DNA from: JAYODW01 sp038116745
GTDB taxonomy: Bacteria > Pseudomonadota > Gammaproteobacteria > Ga0077536
Direction of reading: 5' to 3'
Assembly (NCBI GenBank): GCA_038116745.1
Contig: JAYODW010000034.1
Span: 1 to 54,098, forward strand
Length of the DNA stretch: 54,098 nt
Made by a program: the position numbers and the translations under genes
Notes under the pieces: model-generated
The model's input: only the letters and a program-made list of their open reading frames with translations
Told to the model about the DNA's origin: nothing
Database searches by the model: none
Shown: positions 25,321 through 34,901 of the stretch, in pieces
Layout: the number at the start of each line of letters is the position of its first letter
How positions within the stretch are numbered: the first letter of the stretch is position 1

Positions 25321-26376
25321 ATGAGCAGGGCAGCGCGGATCGGACTGATGTTATGGCCGGCGCCCGGTCTCGATGCAGACTTCGAGCGCGGCCAGTGGGC
25401 CGAGCAGGCCGGCTACGACGACCTCTGGTTGGCCGATGCGGAGGGGCTGCCGGATCCTGTTGCGCTGGCCGCGGCGCTGGGTGTGGGAACAGAGCGGGTT
25501 CGCCTGTGTACCGGCATCGTGCCCGTTTTCAATCGCCCACCGGCCGTGCTCGCGACGGGCGTGGTGGCCGCTGCTGCGCGCGCGCCGGGCCGTTTTGTGC
25601 TGGGGCTGGGCGCGTCAACGGCGAACATGGTGCAGCGCTGGTATGGCCTCGACTATGCCCGCCCTTTGACCCGGGTACGGGAAACCGTTGGGCTGCTGCG
25701 CGCCATCCTGCGCGGGGAGAAAACCCGGTTCACAGGTACAACGCTCAGCAGCCAGGGATTCCAGCTCAAATCAATTCCGGCGCAGCCGGTCCCGATTGTG
25801 CTTGGTGCGATCGGCGCGCGTATGCTGGAGCTGGCCGGTGAGGTGGCCGACGGTGTGCTGCTGAACGACTTCACGCCGCCGGACCGGCTGCCCTGGGCGC
25901 TGGAGCGCATTGCTGCAGGGGCACAGCGAGCCGGCCGCCGTCTGGAAGATGTTGAGGTCATCAAGCGGCGCGCGGTCTACATGACCGACGATGAAGCCGA
26001 CGGCCTTGCGCATGGGCGTGATCACCTCGCGTTTTACGCCTCGGCCGGACCGTACCAGAACATTCTTTGCGAGCTCGGCTACGCTGAAGCGGTAGCGGAG
26101 GCGAGAGCCGGCTACGCGAGCCGTGACCGCGCACGTATCACGGCGGCGATCAGTGAGGACATGGTGCGGCGTATTTTCGGCTTCGGCGATGAAGCCTACT
26201 GGCATACCTCGATACGAGAGGACCTGGCCGGCGGCGTGGCGTCCATCGTGATCAGTCCGCAGGCCGCCGACGCGGCCGGTTTCGCGCGTGGCGCAGAGGC
26301 CTTCAGCCGCACGCGTTTCAACCCCGGGCATCAATCGCGGGCATCGACAGGACCTGCGAAAGGAGATCCTTCATGA
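25321..26376 (+). CDS. LLM class flavin-dependent oxidoreductase
   Basis: A 351-residue luciferase-like barrel, longer than the other LLM proteins here. It starts RAARIGLMLWPAPGLDADFE, with RVRLCTGIVPVFNRPPAVLA, GRFVLGLGASTANMVQRWYG and PIVLGAIGARMLELAGEVAD. This resembles the 5,10-methylene-tetrahydromethanopterin-reductase-like branch (Mer/FGD type). Its 3' end carries the strong ribosome-binding site AAGGAGAT of the next gene, and the two overlap by ATGA, so they are translationally coupled. Coupling to an acyl-CoA synthetase suggests redox work on an acid or its CoA ester. Confidence 0.86.
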   Translation: MSRAARIGLMLWPAPGLDADFERGQWAEQAGYDDLWLADAEGLPDPVALAAALGVGTERVRLCTGIVPVFNRPPAVLATGVVAAAARAPGRFVLGLGASTANMVQRWYGLDYARPLTRVRETVGLLRAILRGEKTRFTGTTLSSQGFQLKSIPAQPVPIVLGAIGARMLELAGEVADGVLLNDFTPPDRLPWALERIAAGAQRAGRRLEDVEVIKRRAVYMTDDEADGLAHGRDHLAFYASAGPYQNILCELGYAEAVAEARAGYASRDRARITAAISEDMVRRIFGFGDEAYWHTSIREDLAGGVASIVISPQAADAAGFARGAEAFSRTRFNPGHQSRASTGPAKGDPS

Positions 26377-28001
26377 CAACAAGCCGTGCGCCCCTGCAGG
26401 CTTCTTACTGGTCGGCGACGCAGGACATCGCGCTGGCGGAGACTACCTGCGGCGGCGTCCTGCGGGCGGCGGCGGCCGAGACGCCGGATGATGTTGCGCT
26501 GATCGATGCCGACGGCGCGCCTGGGCAGCGGCGGCGCTGGACCTATGCTGAGTTGCTCAGCGAGGCCGAGGCCGTTGCCCGCGGACTGGTTGCGCGCCTC
26601 GAGCCGGGCAGTCACGTGGCGGTGTGGTCTGCGAACTCGCCCGAGTGGGTCATTCTGCAATTCGGTCTGGGGCTGGCCGGCATGGTCCTGGTCACGGTGA
26701 ATCCGGCGTACCGCAGTCAGGAGCTCGGGTATGTGCTCCGCCAGTCGCGCGCGCGCGGCATTTTTCATGCGCGTGAATACCGCGGTCTCGATATGAGGCA
26801 GGCCATCGCCGAAGCCTGCGCGGCTGAGCAGCTCACGCTCGATTTTGTTGCGCCGATGGAAGACCTCGCTGCGTTTGCGCCGACTGGCGACGAGGGCCAG
26901 GCGCTGCCGGAGGTAAAGCCGCGCGACCCGGTGATGATCCAGTACACCTCGGGCACCACCGGGCAGCCCAAGGGTGCGCTGCTCAATCATTACAGCGTGA
27001 CGAACAACGCGCGCATGATGGCCATCCTGAAAGAACTCGGCCGGGATACGGTGAATCTCGCGGTCGCACCTCTGTTTCACACCGCCGGCTGCGTGGCCGG
27101 GGTACTGGGCTCGGTACAGACCCGCGGCACCCTGCTGTTGCCGTCCGCTTTTGACGCACAGTCCATGCTGGAACTGATTGAACAGGAGGGCGCGACCTAT
27201 ACCTTCGCGGTACCGACCATGCTGATTGCGCTGCTCAATGCCCAGGCTGAACAGCCGCGCAACCTCTCCAGTCTGCGCACCGTGTTCTCCGGCGCGGCGA
27301 CTGTTCCCGTCGAAGTGGTGCACCGGGTTGAAGCGGAATTCGGCGCGCGGCTCATCATCGGCTACGGACAGACCGAGACCTCGCCGGCCATCACCCATAC
27401 GCGGCTCGACGATGCGGCCATCGACAAAAGCGAGACCATCGGCCAGCCGCTGCCGCAGGTGGAGGTGAAGATTGTCGATCCCGAGAGTGGGGAAACGCTG
27501 CCCGTCGGCGTGCCGGGCGAGCTCTGCACTCGGGGTTTCCTCGTGATGATGGGGTACTTCGAAATGCCCGAGGCCACGGCGGCCACTATCGACGCCGACG
27601 GCTGGCTGCACACCGGAGATCTCTGCTCAATGGACGAACGCGGCTTCTGCAGGATCACGGGGCGGTTGAAAGACATGATTATCCGCGGCGGGGAGAACAT
27701 TTATCCGCGGGAAATCGAGGAGGTCCTGCACGCGCATCCCGCGATCGCCGATGTGGCCGTGATCGGGGTGCCGGACGATTACTGGGGTGAAAGCGTGGCC
27801 GCGGTTTTCAGCGTGGTGGGGGATGTCGAGGTCAGCGGCGAGGCATTGCGCGAGTATGTCACCGCGCGGGTGGCGCGACATAAGGCGCCGGTGCATTGGA
27901 TTGCGCTGCAGGCCATCCCGGCGACGGCCTCAGGCAAGCTGCAGAAGTTCCGCCTGGTGGAGATGTACCGGGCAGGGGAGCTCGACGCTTATCGGGTGTA
28001 A
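26373..28001 (+). CDS. AMP-binding acyl-CoA synthetase (FadD-like)
   Basis: A 542-residue adenylate-forming enzyme activating a carboxylic acid to its CoA thioester with ATP. The P-loop-like motif QYTSGTTGQPKGALLNH, the A5-type motif GYGQTETSPAITH, the hinge region TGDLCSMDERGFCRITGRLK and the C-terminal lysine in TASGKLQKFRL are all present. Length is normal for FadD or medium-chain synthetases. It starts inside the end of the LLM gene. A strong bidirectional hairpin follows at 28005. Likely function: entry of an acid substrate into the CoA-dependent pathways encoded nearby. Confidence 0.92.
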   Translation: MTTSRAPLQASYWSATQDIALAETTCGGVLRAAAAETPDDVALIDADGAPGQRRRWTYAELLSEAEAVARGLVARLEPGSHVAVWSANSPEWVILQFGLGLAGMVLVTVNPAYRSQELGYVLRQSRARGIFHAREYRGLDMRQAIAEACAAEQLTLDFVAPMEDLAAFAPTGDEGQALPEVKPRDPVMIQYTSGTTGQPKGALLNHYSVTNNARMMAILKELGRDTVNLAVAPLFHTAGCVAGVLGSVQTRGTLLLPSAFDAQSMLELIEQEGATYTFAVPTMLIALLNAQAEQPRNLSSLRTVFSGAATVPVEVVHRVEAEFGARLIIGYGQTETSPAITHTRLDDAAIDKSETIGQPLPQVEVKIVDPESGETLPVGVPGELCTRGFLVMMGYFEMPEATAATIDADGWLHTGDLCSMDERGFCRITGRLKDMIIRGGENIYPREIEEVLHAHPAIADVAVIGVPDDYWGESVAAVFSVVGDVEVSGEALREYVTARVARHKAPVHWIALQAIPATASGKLQKFRLVEMYRAGELDAYRV

Positions 28002-28004
28002 GAG

Positions 28005-28033
28005 AGACGTCGGCGGCAGCGGCGCCGACGTCT
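28005..28033. terminator. Bidirectional hairpin terminator
   Basis: AGACGTCGGC (28005-28014) and GCCGACGTCT (28024-28033) form a perfect 10-base-pair stem around a 9-base loop. It starts three bases after the acyl-CoA synthetase stop and lies 15 bases from the end of the convergent redoxin gene. There is no clear T tract. Confidence 0.65.
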
Positions 28034-28048
28034 GTGTGCAGCAGTTCT

Positions 28049-29227
28049 TCAGCGGACCGGGGTCAGATCAGCCGGCGGGTAGTAGGCTTCACCCTCGCCG
28101 AGGGCATCGACCGCTGCCCAGAAGTCCGGGCCACCGTTTAGCTGACCGATGGATTCCGGATCCAGCATCATCGACTGACGACGATAGTTCCAGCTGTCGG
28201 GACACAGGCGCACCGCTTCATTGAAGTGCGCTTTGGCCTCCTCGAGTTTGCCCTGCGCGTACAGGTGACGCCCGAGACGGACCTGGGTCGCGGCTACGGC
28301 ATCGGTTTCACTCGGCCCGCGCATACGCTTCTTCACCTCATCGGCAGGCAACACGTACGGGCTTCCCGCGCCTTGGCGTACCCAGCTGCGCAGGGCTTCG
28401 ACATAGGCGCCGCGCGCCGTGGCGCCTGCGGCAATGGCGTGGTCCGGCAGTTCAAAGGTCTCCCGGTTCATATGCTGCACCATGTCGATGCAGCCGGCAG
28501 ATTCAGCGGGACGGACGATGCGCCCTTCCTCATCGATCCATACGCTCTGCGGCACGTTGGTCATGCCGTAAAGGTTGGCCACGACATGTGCCTCATCGAT
28601 CAGACACGTGTAGCTCGGCGGTGCCTGACGGCTCCACAGATCGTCATCCCAGCCCATGAGGCCCTGCAGTACCGTGGGGCGCTCAGCAATATCGGTGGCG
28701 CAGATCCCGGTCTGGACGGCAGCTTTACCGCCCGTGTCGAATGCTACGGCGATGATTTCAAGGCCTTCGCCACGCAGCTCTTCATAGATAACCTGCCACA
28801 CGGGCAAGTCAAAGGTGCAGCCTCAGTAAGACCCCCAGGAGAACATGAACACCTTCTTGCCGCGAAAATCGGACAGCGAATGCATGCGGCCGTCCATGTC
28901 GGGCAGGGTGAAGTCCGGGGCCAGGGTGGAATCAATGGTTTCCCGGCGGGCATTGACGCTGTCGCCGTAGGCCCAGGCTTCGCCGTCAGCATCGCGCACC
29001 TGGGGCTGTCCCATGTGACGGGCGAACGCGGTCAGGTCGATGTTGCCATTGTTCAGCCAGGTGTCATCAACGCGCACGCAGGCGTCGCCGCGGCACAGGC
29101 CTTCAGTTTCGAGCTTCCAGCCGGTCGCGGCTTCGAGCTCAGCGGGTGCGAGCCAGAGGTGGTCGCCGACGACACGCGCAGTGTCGGCGGTGGTCACCCG
29201 CTCGTCGTAGAGAACGGTCACACTCAT
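28049..29227 (-). CDS. Redoxin-fold probable selenoprotein with in-frame TGA (Sec135)
   Basis: Read through one TGA (28825-28823), this is a 392-codon gene. Residues 1-100 hold LEAATGWKLETEGLCRGDAC. A ResA/TlpA-like redoxin domain follows (LAPDFTLPDMDGRMHSLSDF), reaching the active site FMFSWGSY-TGA-GCTFDLPVWQ. The TGA falls where relatives have the redox Cys, giving WGSYUGC, which fits a WAxxUGC pattern I recall for redoxin selenoproteins. The frame continues through the thioredoxin fold (VPQSVWIDEEGRIV) into a C-terminal TPR-like helical part (LGRHLYAQGKLEEAKAHFNE). AGGAG precedes ATG 29227. A SECIS-like hairpin follows the TGA. The alternative is a nonsense mutation, but both halves are well preserved. 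Confidence 0.78.
28789..28811 (-). promoter_or_regulatory. SECIS-like hairpin downstream of the in-frame TGA
   Basis: In the mRNA sense, TGACTTGCC (28811-28803) pairs with GGCAGGTTA (28797-28789) to give nine base pairs, including G-U pairs, around the loop CGTGT. The loop begins 20 bases after the TGA, and its second base is G. As I recall, bacterial SECIS elements are short hairpins with the apical loop about 16-37 bases after UGA and a G in the first two loop positions, so this fits. It was found by eye and not by a folding program. Confidence 0.55.
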
Positions 29228-29460
29228 CGGTAGCTCCTGAAATCGGTGTGCGAACAGGGGCGCTACTTTAGCCTTCGCAGCAGGGTGAATAAAGCGATTG
29301 TCGCGCCGTTCCTGCCGTGTCGTGCGTCGTCAGCCAGCGGACGCCAGCAGGCACTGCGTTAACATACGCGCCCTGCCGCGGCCTGGAAGTCGCGTACGCC
29401 ATGGACGGTGGCCCTACGCCGCTTTCTGACTCTGTTTCCTTCGCCTGAGGACATTTTCTT

Positions 29461-30618
29461 ATGACGATTACCTTTGATGAGATCCGTCAGCGCTTTGAGG
29501 CTGAGCAGGCCAGCCCGATCGTGCCCAGAACTGCCGCCGATATGCCGCCGACCTACGAGTCGATCACCAATGAGTGGCTGAGCGCGGTGCTCGGAGCGGC
29601 GGTACCCGGTGCCGAGGTGCTCGCCTATACCCTGGGGCCGCGCGATGACGGCACCTCCAACCGTCGGCGCATCGAGGTCGAGTGGAATGCGGCAGGCCGC
29701 GCCGCCGGCCTGACGTCAAAACTGTTCTGTAAGGGCACGCAGAGCCTCGAGTCGCGCTACATGCTCGGCATGGCAGGTGGCGTCCAGGCCGAGGTCGATT
29801 TCTATAACGTGCTCTATCCGAAAGTCGGGGTAATCGCACCGCCGCCGCTGTTCGCGCGCTACGACCCGCACACGCTGAATTCCATCGTCATTCTTAAAGA
29901 CCTGTCTGACGAGGTGTCGTTCAACACTATCGACACTGCGCTCACGTTCGAGCACTGCCAGAGCCAGATGCGCCTGCTCGCGCAGCTGCACAGCTCTTTC
30001 TACGAGAGCCCGGCGCTGGAGACTGAGCTCGGCATGTTTTCCAAGTGGGAAACTTTCTTCCGCATCATCGCGTTCGAGGCGGGGTTTGAAGACGCGTGCA
30101 TCCGCGGCTTCACGCAGGCCGAGGCCGTCGTGCCGACGCGCCTGTTCGCGCGCGAGCCTGAGGTGTGGCCGGCTACCCTGGCCTGCGTTGACCTGCACAG
30201 CGAAATGCCGCGTGGCATGACGCACAACGATGTGCATCTGAAAAACTGGTACGTCCGCCCTGACGGGGAGATGGGCATCAACGACTGGCAGAACTCGGCG
30301 CAGGGCAACGGAAGCCGTGACCTGGCCTACTGCATCTCGACAGCGGTCCCGCCGGAGAAACGGCGCGACTGGGAGCGCGACCTGCTGGCCTATTACATCG
30401 AGGAGTTCGCTGCGCGCGGCGGACCGCAGCTCGATTTCGACATCACCTTCAGGCGCTACCGACAGCAGCTGTTTGCTGCGCTGGCGTGGTGGTCCGGTAC
30501 GCTGGGGCAGCCGCCGGATGCGCCGAAAATGCAGCCGCCGGAGACCTCGCTTGAATTCATCCGACGTATCACGGTCGCCATCGACGATCTCGATGCGCTG
30601 GACGCCTTTGACGGCTGA
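29461..30618 (+). CDS. Phosphotransferase (ecdysteroid-kinase/APH-like)
   Basis: A 385-residue small-molecule kinase with the aminoglycoside/choline-kinase fold. The Brenner motif HxDxxxxN is His255, Asp257 and Asn262 (THNDVHLKNW), and the metal-binding Asp275 lies in INDWQ. The distribution of motifs (QAEVDFYNVLYP, VILKDLSDEV) resembles EcKinase-like proteins that phosphorylate hydroxyl groups of sterols or other lipophilic alcohols. TGAGGAC precedes ATG 29461. A monooxygenase follows after 38 bases, and a second kinase of the same family follows that, so three genes form one unit. The substrate is unknown. Confidence 0.82.
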   Translation: MTITFDEIRQRFEAEQASPIVPRTAADMPPTYESITNEWLSAVLGAAVPGAEVLAYTLGPRDDGTSNRRRIEVEWNAAGRAAGLTSKLFCKGTQSLESRYMLGMAGGVQAEVDFYNVLYPKVGVIAPPPLFARYDPHTLNSIVILKDLSDEVSFNTIDTALTFEHCQSQMRLLAQLHSSFYESPALETELGMFSKWETFFRIIAFEAGFEDACIRGFTQAEAVVPTRLFAREPEVWPATLACVDLHSEMPRGMTHNDVHLKNWYVRPDGEMGINDWQNSAQGNGSRDLAYCISTAVPPEKRRDWERDLLAYYIEEFAARGGPQLDFDITFRRYRQQLFAALAWWSGTLGQPPDAPKMQPPETSLEFIRRITVAIDDLDALDAFDG

Positions 30619-30656
30619 AGCCGGATACCACTGAAACGACGACTGAGGACAGCCCA

Positions 30657-32120
30657 TTGAACGCCAAGCAGAGCACTGCTCCCCGCATCGCCGTCATCGG
30701 TGCCGGCATGTCCGGCCTGCTGGCCGGTATCAAGCTGGTCGAAGCCGGCTACGATAATTTCACTATCTACGAAAAAGCCGAGCGGGTAGGGGGCACCTGG
30801 CGCGATAACACCTATCCCGGCCTGACCTGCGACGTGCCCTCGCAGCACTACTGCTACTCGTTCGCGCTGAATCCCGAGTGGAGCCATCTGTTTTCCCCGG
30901 GCCCGGAGATTCAGGGTTACTTCGAGGGCATCAGCGAGCGTTACGCCCTGGCCCCGTACCTGCGGCTCGGCAAAGAGCTGCAGCGCGCGGCCTGGCAGGG
31001 TGAGCAATGGGCGCTGACGTTCGCCGACGGGGAAGCGGTCGAGTGCGACGTGGTGATCATGGCCACCGGCGTGCTGCATCACCCTATCTGGCCCGAGATT
31101 CCCGGGGTCGGTAGCTTCGACGGTCCGCAGTTTCACACCGCGCGTTGGGATCACGACGTACCGCTTGAGGGTAAGCGGGTCGGAATCATCGGCACTGGTT
31201 CGACGGCCATCCAGATCACACCTGCGGTCATCGACCGCGTGGGTTCCTTGTCGCTGTTCCAGCGCACGCCGCAGTGGATCCTGCCGATCCCCAATCCTGC
31301 CTACAGCGACGAGGAGAAAGCGCGGTTCCGCGCCGAACCGGAGCTGCTGGCAGATTCCTATCACGCGTTTTCCGAGCGGATCCGCACCACCATCGCGCGT
31401 GCAGTGGTGGGAGACGCAGAGCAGATGCAGAAGATCGCCGACGCCTGTCGACGCAATCTCGAGGACAACGTCCACGACCCCGAGCTGCGCGCCCGTCTGA
31501 CGCCGGATTACGCGGTCGCGTGCAAGCGGCTGATCATGTCGGAAAATTTCTACGCGGCGATCCAGCGTGATAACGCTGAGCTGGTGACCACGTCGATCCA
31601 GGCGATAGAGGCGCGGGGGATCCGCACCACGGATGGGCGTCTGCATGAGCTCGACGTGCTGGTCTACGCCACCGGGTTTGATGCACACCGCTTCATTCGC
31701 GGGGTGCAGATCAGCGGTGTCAACGGGGTGACCGTGGACGAGGCGTGGAAGGACGGGCTCTACGCCCATCGGAGCATGAGCCTGCCGGGCTTCCCGAACC
31801 TGTTCATGATGATTGGGCCCAACAGCCCGATCGGCAATTTCTCGCTGATCATGGTGGCCGAAGAGCAGATCCGCTACATCCTCGCGCTGGTTGAAGAAAT
31901 TCGGCAGGGGCGCTGCACCCGCCTGCAGCCGCGTGAGGAAGCCTGTGCAGCATTCAATGCAGCCGTGCGCGGGGCGATGAGCAATACCGTGTGGGTCAGC
32001 GGCTGTCGCAGCTGGTATCTCGACAAGAACGGTCAGCCGATTCTGTGGCCCTGGGGGCTTGAGCGCTTCCTCGAGGACATGCGCGCGCCCGATCTGAGCG
32101 AATACGTGCTCGCAGGTTAG
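30657..32120 (+). CDS. Flavin-dependent Baeyer-Villiger-type monooxygenase
   Basis: A 487-residue monooxygenase. FAD motif GAGMSG is at residues 15-20, followed by RVGGTWRDNTYPGLTCDVPS. The fingerprint FDGPQFHTARWD at 154-165 matches FxGxxxHxxxWD, and the NADPH motif GTGSTA is at 179-184. ALNPEWSHLFSPGPEIQGYF is typical of class I enzymes acting on cyclic or phenyl ketones. The start is TTG 30657 with GAGGA seven bases upstream; no ATG fits. It differs clearly from the EthA-like enzyme at 2226. It is flanked on both sides by kinases of one family. Confidence 0.88.
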   Translation: MNAKQSTAPRIAVIGAGMSGLLAGIKLVEAGYDNFTIYEKAERVGGTWRDNTYPGLTCDVPSQHYCYSFALNPEWSHLFSPGPEIQGYFEGISERYALAPYLRLGKELQRAAWQGEQWALTFADGEAVECDVVIMATGVLHHPIWPEIPGVGSFDGPQFHTARWDHDVPLEGKRVGIIGTGSTAIQITPAVIDRVGSLSLFQRTPQWILPIPNPAYSDEEKARFRAEPELLADSYHAFSERIRTTIARAVVGDAEQMQKIADACRRNLEDNVHDPELRARLTPDYAVACKRLIMSENFYAAIQRDNAELVTTSIQAIEARGIRTTDGRLHELDVLVYATGFDAHRFIRGVQISGVNGVTVDEAWKDGLYAHRSMSLPGFPNLFMMIGPNSPIGNFSLIMVAEEQIRYILALVEEIRQGRCTRLQPREEACAAFNAAVRGAMSNTVWVSGCRSWYLDKNGQPILWPWGLERFLEDMRAPDLSEYVLAG

Positions 32121-32131
32121 GCAGATCTCCG

Positions 32132-33316
32132 ATGACGGGACTGACTGACACTGTGCCCTGGGTGGCAGCGCGCACGGCGCTGCGTGTCGCGCGCGAGCGT
32201 TTATGGCGGCGCCCTGCCGTGACGCGCGAGGATGTGCCCGGCTCGGTGGATGACATCACGCCAGCGTGGTGGCAGGCGGTGCTGGCCGCCGATGTGCCTA
32301 ATGCCGTGCTCAAGTCCGTTCGCTGCGTGTCAGGTTCCAACGGCACACACTTCCGGCATTGCTTCGCACTGGACTGGAACGACGCAGGACGTGACGCCGG
32401 GCTGCCGGCCAATGTTTTCACCAAGTCTCTGCCAACCGTGGTCACCCGGATGATCGGCGGCTACAACGGTACCGCGCGGGCCGAGGGACGGTTTTATCTT
32501 GAGCTCAGACCGGCGCTCGAGATTGAGAGCCCGATTGGTTACCACAGCGCGTTCGATCGGCGCTCGCTGGCCGGGATCAACGTGATCGAGGATATCGCCA
32601 CGACCCGCGGGGCGCGCTTTCTCGATTTTCGCACCCACGTCACCCGCGAGATGGCGGAGGGAATGGTGGACCTGCTGGCCGCACTGCACGGTCGTTGGTA
32701 CGCGGATCCCGGCCTGGCGGCAGCGCATCGCTGGCTGGCCAACTTTGCCGACTGGTACCGGATCGGTGCGCGCAAGATGAAAACCGAGCATTACACCGGG
32801 GTCGCCATCCGGCAGCTGGCCGATGCGCTGCCGCCATCGGTTGTGCGGCGCGCGGCGCAAGTGTGGCCGGCAACGGAGCGTGCGGCGGCGGTCCATGAAC
32901 AGGGACCGCAGGGTCTGCTGCATTCGGATGTACATATCGGTAACTGGTACCAGACCGGGGCAGGCCAGGTCGGGCTGTGCGACTGGCAGTGCGTGGCGCG
33001 CGGGCACGGTTCGCGCGATCTGGCTTACCTGCTGGCCACGGCACTGCTGTCCGATGAGCGCCGCGCCTGGGAACGTGAGCTGGTACAGCGCTATGCGGCG
33101 CAGCTCGAGGCTGTCACCGGTGTTGCCCAGGACGCGAACCGGGTCTGGGACGAATACCGCCGGCAGATGCTTCACGCGCTGTGGATGTGGACTATCACCC
33201 TGTGTCATTCACCGCTTCTTCCTGCGATGCAGCCGGTCGACCAGACGCGTGAGCTGGTGATCCGGGTCGCGACAGCCATGGATGATCTCGACAGCCTGGA
33301 TGCCTGCCTGGGCTGA
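32132..33316 (+). CDS. Second phosphotransferase (ecdysteroid-kinase/APH-like)
   Basis: A 394-residue kinase, a diverged paralogue of the one at 29461. The Brenner motif is His264, Asp266 and Asn271 (LHSDVHIGNWY), with metal Asp284 in LCDWQ and the following GHGSRDLAYLLATAL shared with the first kinase (GNGSRDLAYCISTA). It begins 12 bases after the monooxygenase stop. Two different kinases in one unit with one monooxygenase suggest phosphorylation at different positions or on different intermediates, or a heteromer; none of these can be settled here. Confidence 0.82.
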   Translation: MTGLTDTVPWVAARTALRVARERLWRRPAVTREDVPGSVDDITPAWWQAVLAADVPNAVLKSVRCVSGSNGTHFRHCFALDWNDAGRDAGLPANVFTKSLPTVVTRMIGGYNGTARAEGRFYLELRPALEIESPIGYHSAFDRRSLAGINVIEDIATTRGARFLDFRTHVTREMAEGMVDLLAALHGRWYADPGLAAAHRWLANFADWYRIGARKMKTEHYTGVAIRQLADALPPSVVRRAAQVWPATERAAAVHEQGPQGLLHSDVHIGNWYQTGAGQVGLCDWQCVARGHGSRDLAYLLATALLSDERRAWERELVQRYAAQLEAVTGVAQDANRVWDEYRRQMLHALWMWTITLCHSPLLPAMQPVDQTRELVIRVATAMDDLDSLDACLG

Positions 33317-33574
33317 CCGCGCGGATTAACGTCAGAAGCCTGAACGTTTGGGTCGAAACGTCGCCTGTCCGGCGTTCTTCGAAAAGCAAACTACTCCGAC
33401 GCACGATAAAAGCTGCCATCACCCGCTGAAGACGGAGCGGTCACGGCGCTGAGCACGGCATCCTTAAGCTGATGACGCTGTTCGTACGTCTTCCTGAACT
33501 TATTCAGTGCCGAATAGAGCAAAAATACATGGACGGGTAGGATTCGATCGCGATCCGATCTGTGGAGCCCGGCT

Positions 33575-34650
33575 ATGGCAATTGTTTCGAACCCCAGGAG
33601 CGCGCTGATTGCCCGACTGGAGGGGGTGCATCTTTTCCATTTCGAAGCGGCGCCCTGTGCGCAACGCGTCCGCTTTGCGCTGGCTGAACGTGGCCTGACG
33701 CGTGGCCGGGAAGTGAAGTTTGATTCCGAGCGCCCGCAGGATTGCGCGGGCGAGCCGGGCAAGTGGGTCAGCCGGCACGTGTCTCTGATCAGGAAAGATC
33801 ACATCACGCCGCAGTACGCGGCTATCCATCCGCACATGGTGGTACCGGCGCTGGTGCACGACGGCGTCCTGCATATCGAGTCCATGGACATTGTCCGCTA
33901 CGTCGACGACAACTGGCCTGGCCCAGGCTTGCTGCCGGAAGACCCGCNNNNNNNNNNNNNNNNNNNNNNNNNNNNNNNNNNNNNNNNNNNNNNNNNNNNN
34001 NNNNNNNNNNNNNNNNNNNNNNNNNNNNNNNNNNNNNNNNNNNNNNNGTCCGCTACGTCGACGACAACTGGCCTGGCCCAGGCTTGCTGCCGGAAGACCC
34101 GCGGCGCCGTGCGCTCAGCGACGAACTGGTTGTTGAAGGTAAGGTCGCTCACCGTTCGATCCGCTTTGTTTCGTTTCGCTGGGGGCTGCGGGGACTGGGC
34201 AAGCTCAGTGCCGCAGAGGAGGCGCGCCTCCTGGCGCTGGAGCAGGAAAATTCGCCAGAGAAGATGGGGGAGTTCTATACCGGCTTTGATCAGGGCACGA
34301 TCCCGGAAGCCGTATTTCTGGAGCATCTTCATCTGCTCGAGGCAGGGTACGCGCGACTCGAATCACTGCTCGAAGACGGACGGGCATTCCTGACCGGCGA
34401 CTCGCTCACGCCCGCTGACATCATCTGGTCGCTCAAGGTGCTGCGAATCGGGGAATGCGGCTATCCGTTCGCGCGCAATTTCCCGGCGCTTCACGCCTGG
34501 TTTCGAAGGATCTCGGCGCGACCGGCGTTTCGTGAAGGAGTCATGGGACACAACAAGTTCCTGAGTGGCGCCATGAGCATCAAGGCCTCGGTGGAAAATT
34601 TTTTCGGCAAGGGTCTGAAGCAGGTGAGCATGGTTCCCGCAGCTCCCTGA
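33575..34650 (+). CDS. Glutathione S-transferase-like protein interrupted by a false gap
   Basis: The N-terminal thioredoxin-like domain (LFHFEAAPCAQRVRFALAER, then VVPALVHDGVLHIESMDIVR) is before the N run and the helical domain (LLEDGRAFLTGDSLTPADII) after it. The 55 bases before the N run recur exactly after it. Removing the 100 N and one copy (155 bases) restores a single frame of 306 codons plus stop. The gene is therefore intact in the organism. It is longer than a typical 220-residue glutathione transferase because of an extended helical domain. It follows the kinase-monooxygenase-kinase unit after 258 bases. Confidence 0.85.
33893..34102. repeat. Exact 55-base duplication flanking an N run
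   Basis: 33893-33947 and 34048-34102 are identical, and each directly abuts the 100 N at 33948-34047. A length of 55 matches a common assembler k-mer size. This is an unmerged contig overlap and not a biological repeat: collapsing it restores the reading frame of the gene it interrupts. Confidence 0.92.
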
Positions 34651-34901
34651 CCCCGACGGCGCAGGGTTCGCCCAGAGACAATATTCGGTTCGCGGACAGC
34701 CATAGGTCACACGACGGCGCGCGTCCTATACTCCTGCGGCGCTCAGTGATCCGTACGGCGATGCATCGGCTTCCTGACTCGGGGCGAGTCACGCGCAGCG
34801 TGAAGGCCCGGTGGCGAGTAACCTGACGGGATGACTGCGACGCATATGGTTCAATCCACCGGCGGTATTTCGCCGCCGCTGGCAAGCATCCCGGGCAGGC
34901 C

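Noticed and set aside
28049..28807. A separate 252-residue gene starting at TTG 28807
   Set aside because: It begins within the thioredoxin active-site helix and is in frame with the upstream half across a single TGA, so a single selenoprotein gene explains it better.
33893..34102. The 55-base repeat as a biological duplication
   Set aside because: Both copies abut the N run and collapsing them restores the frame, so it is an assembly overlap.
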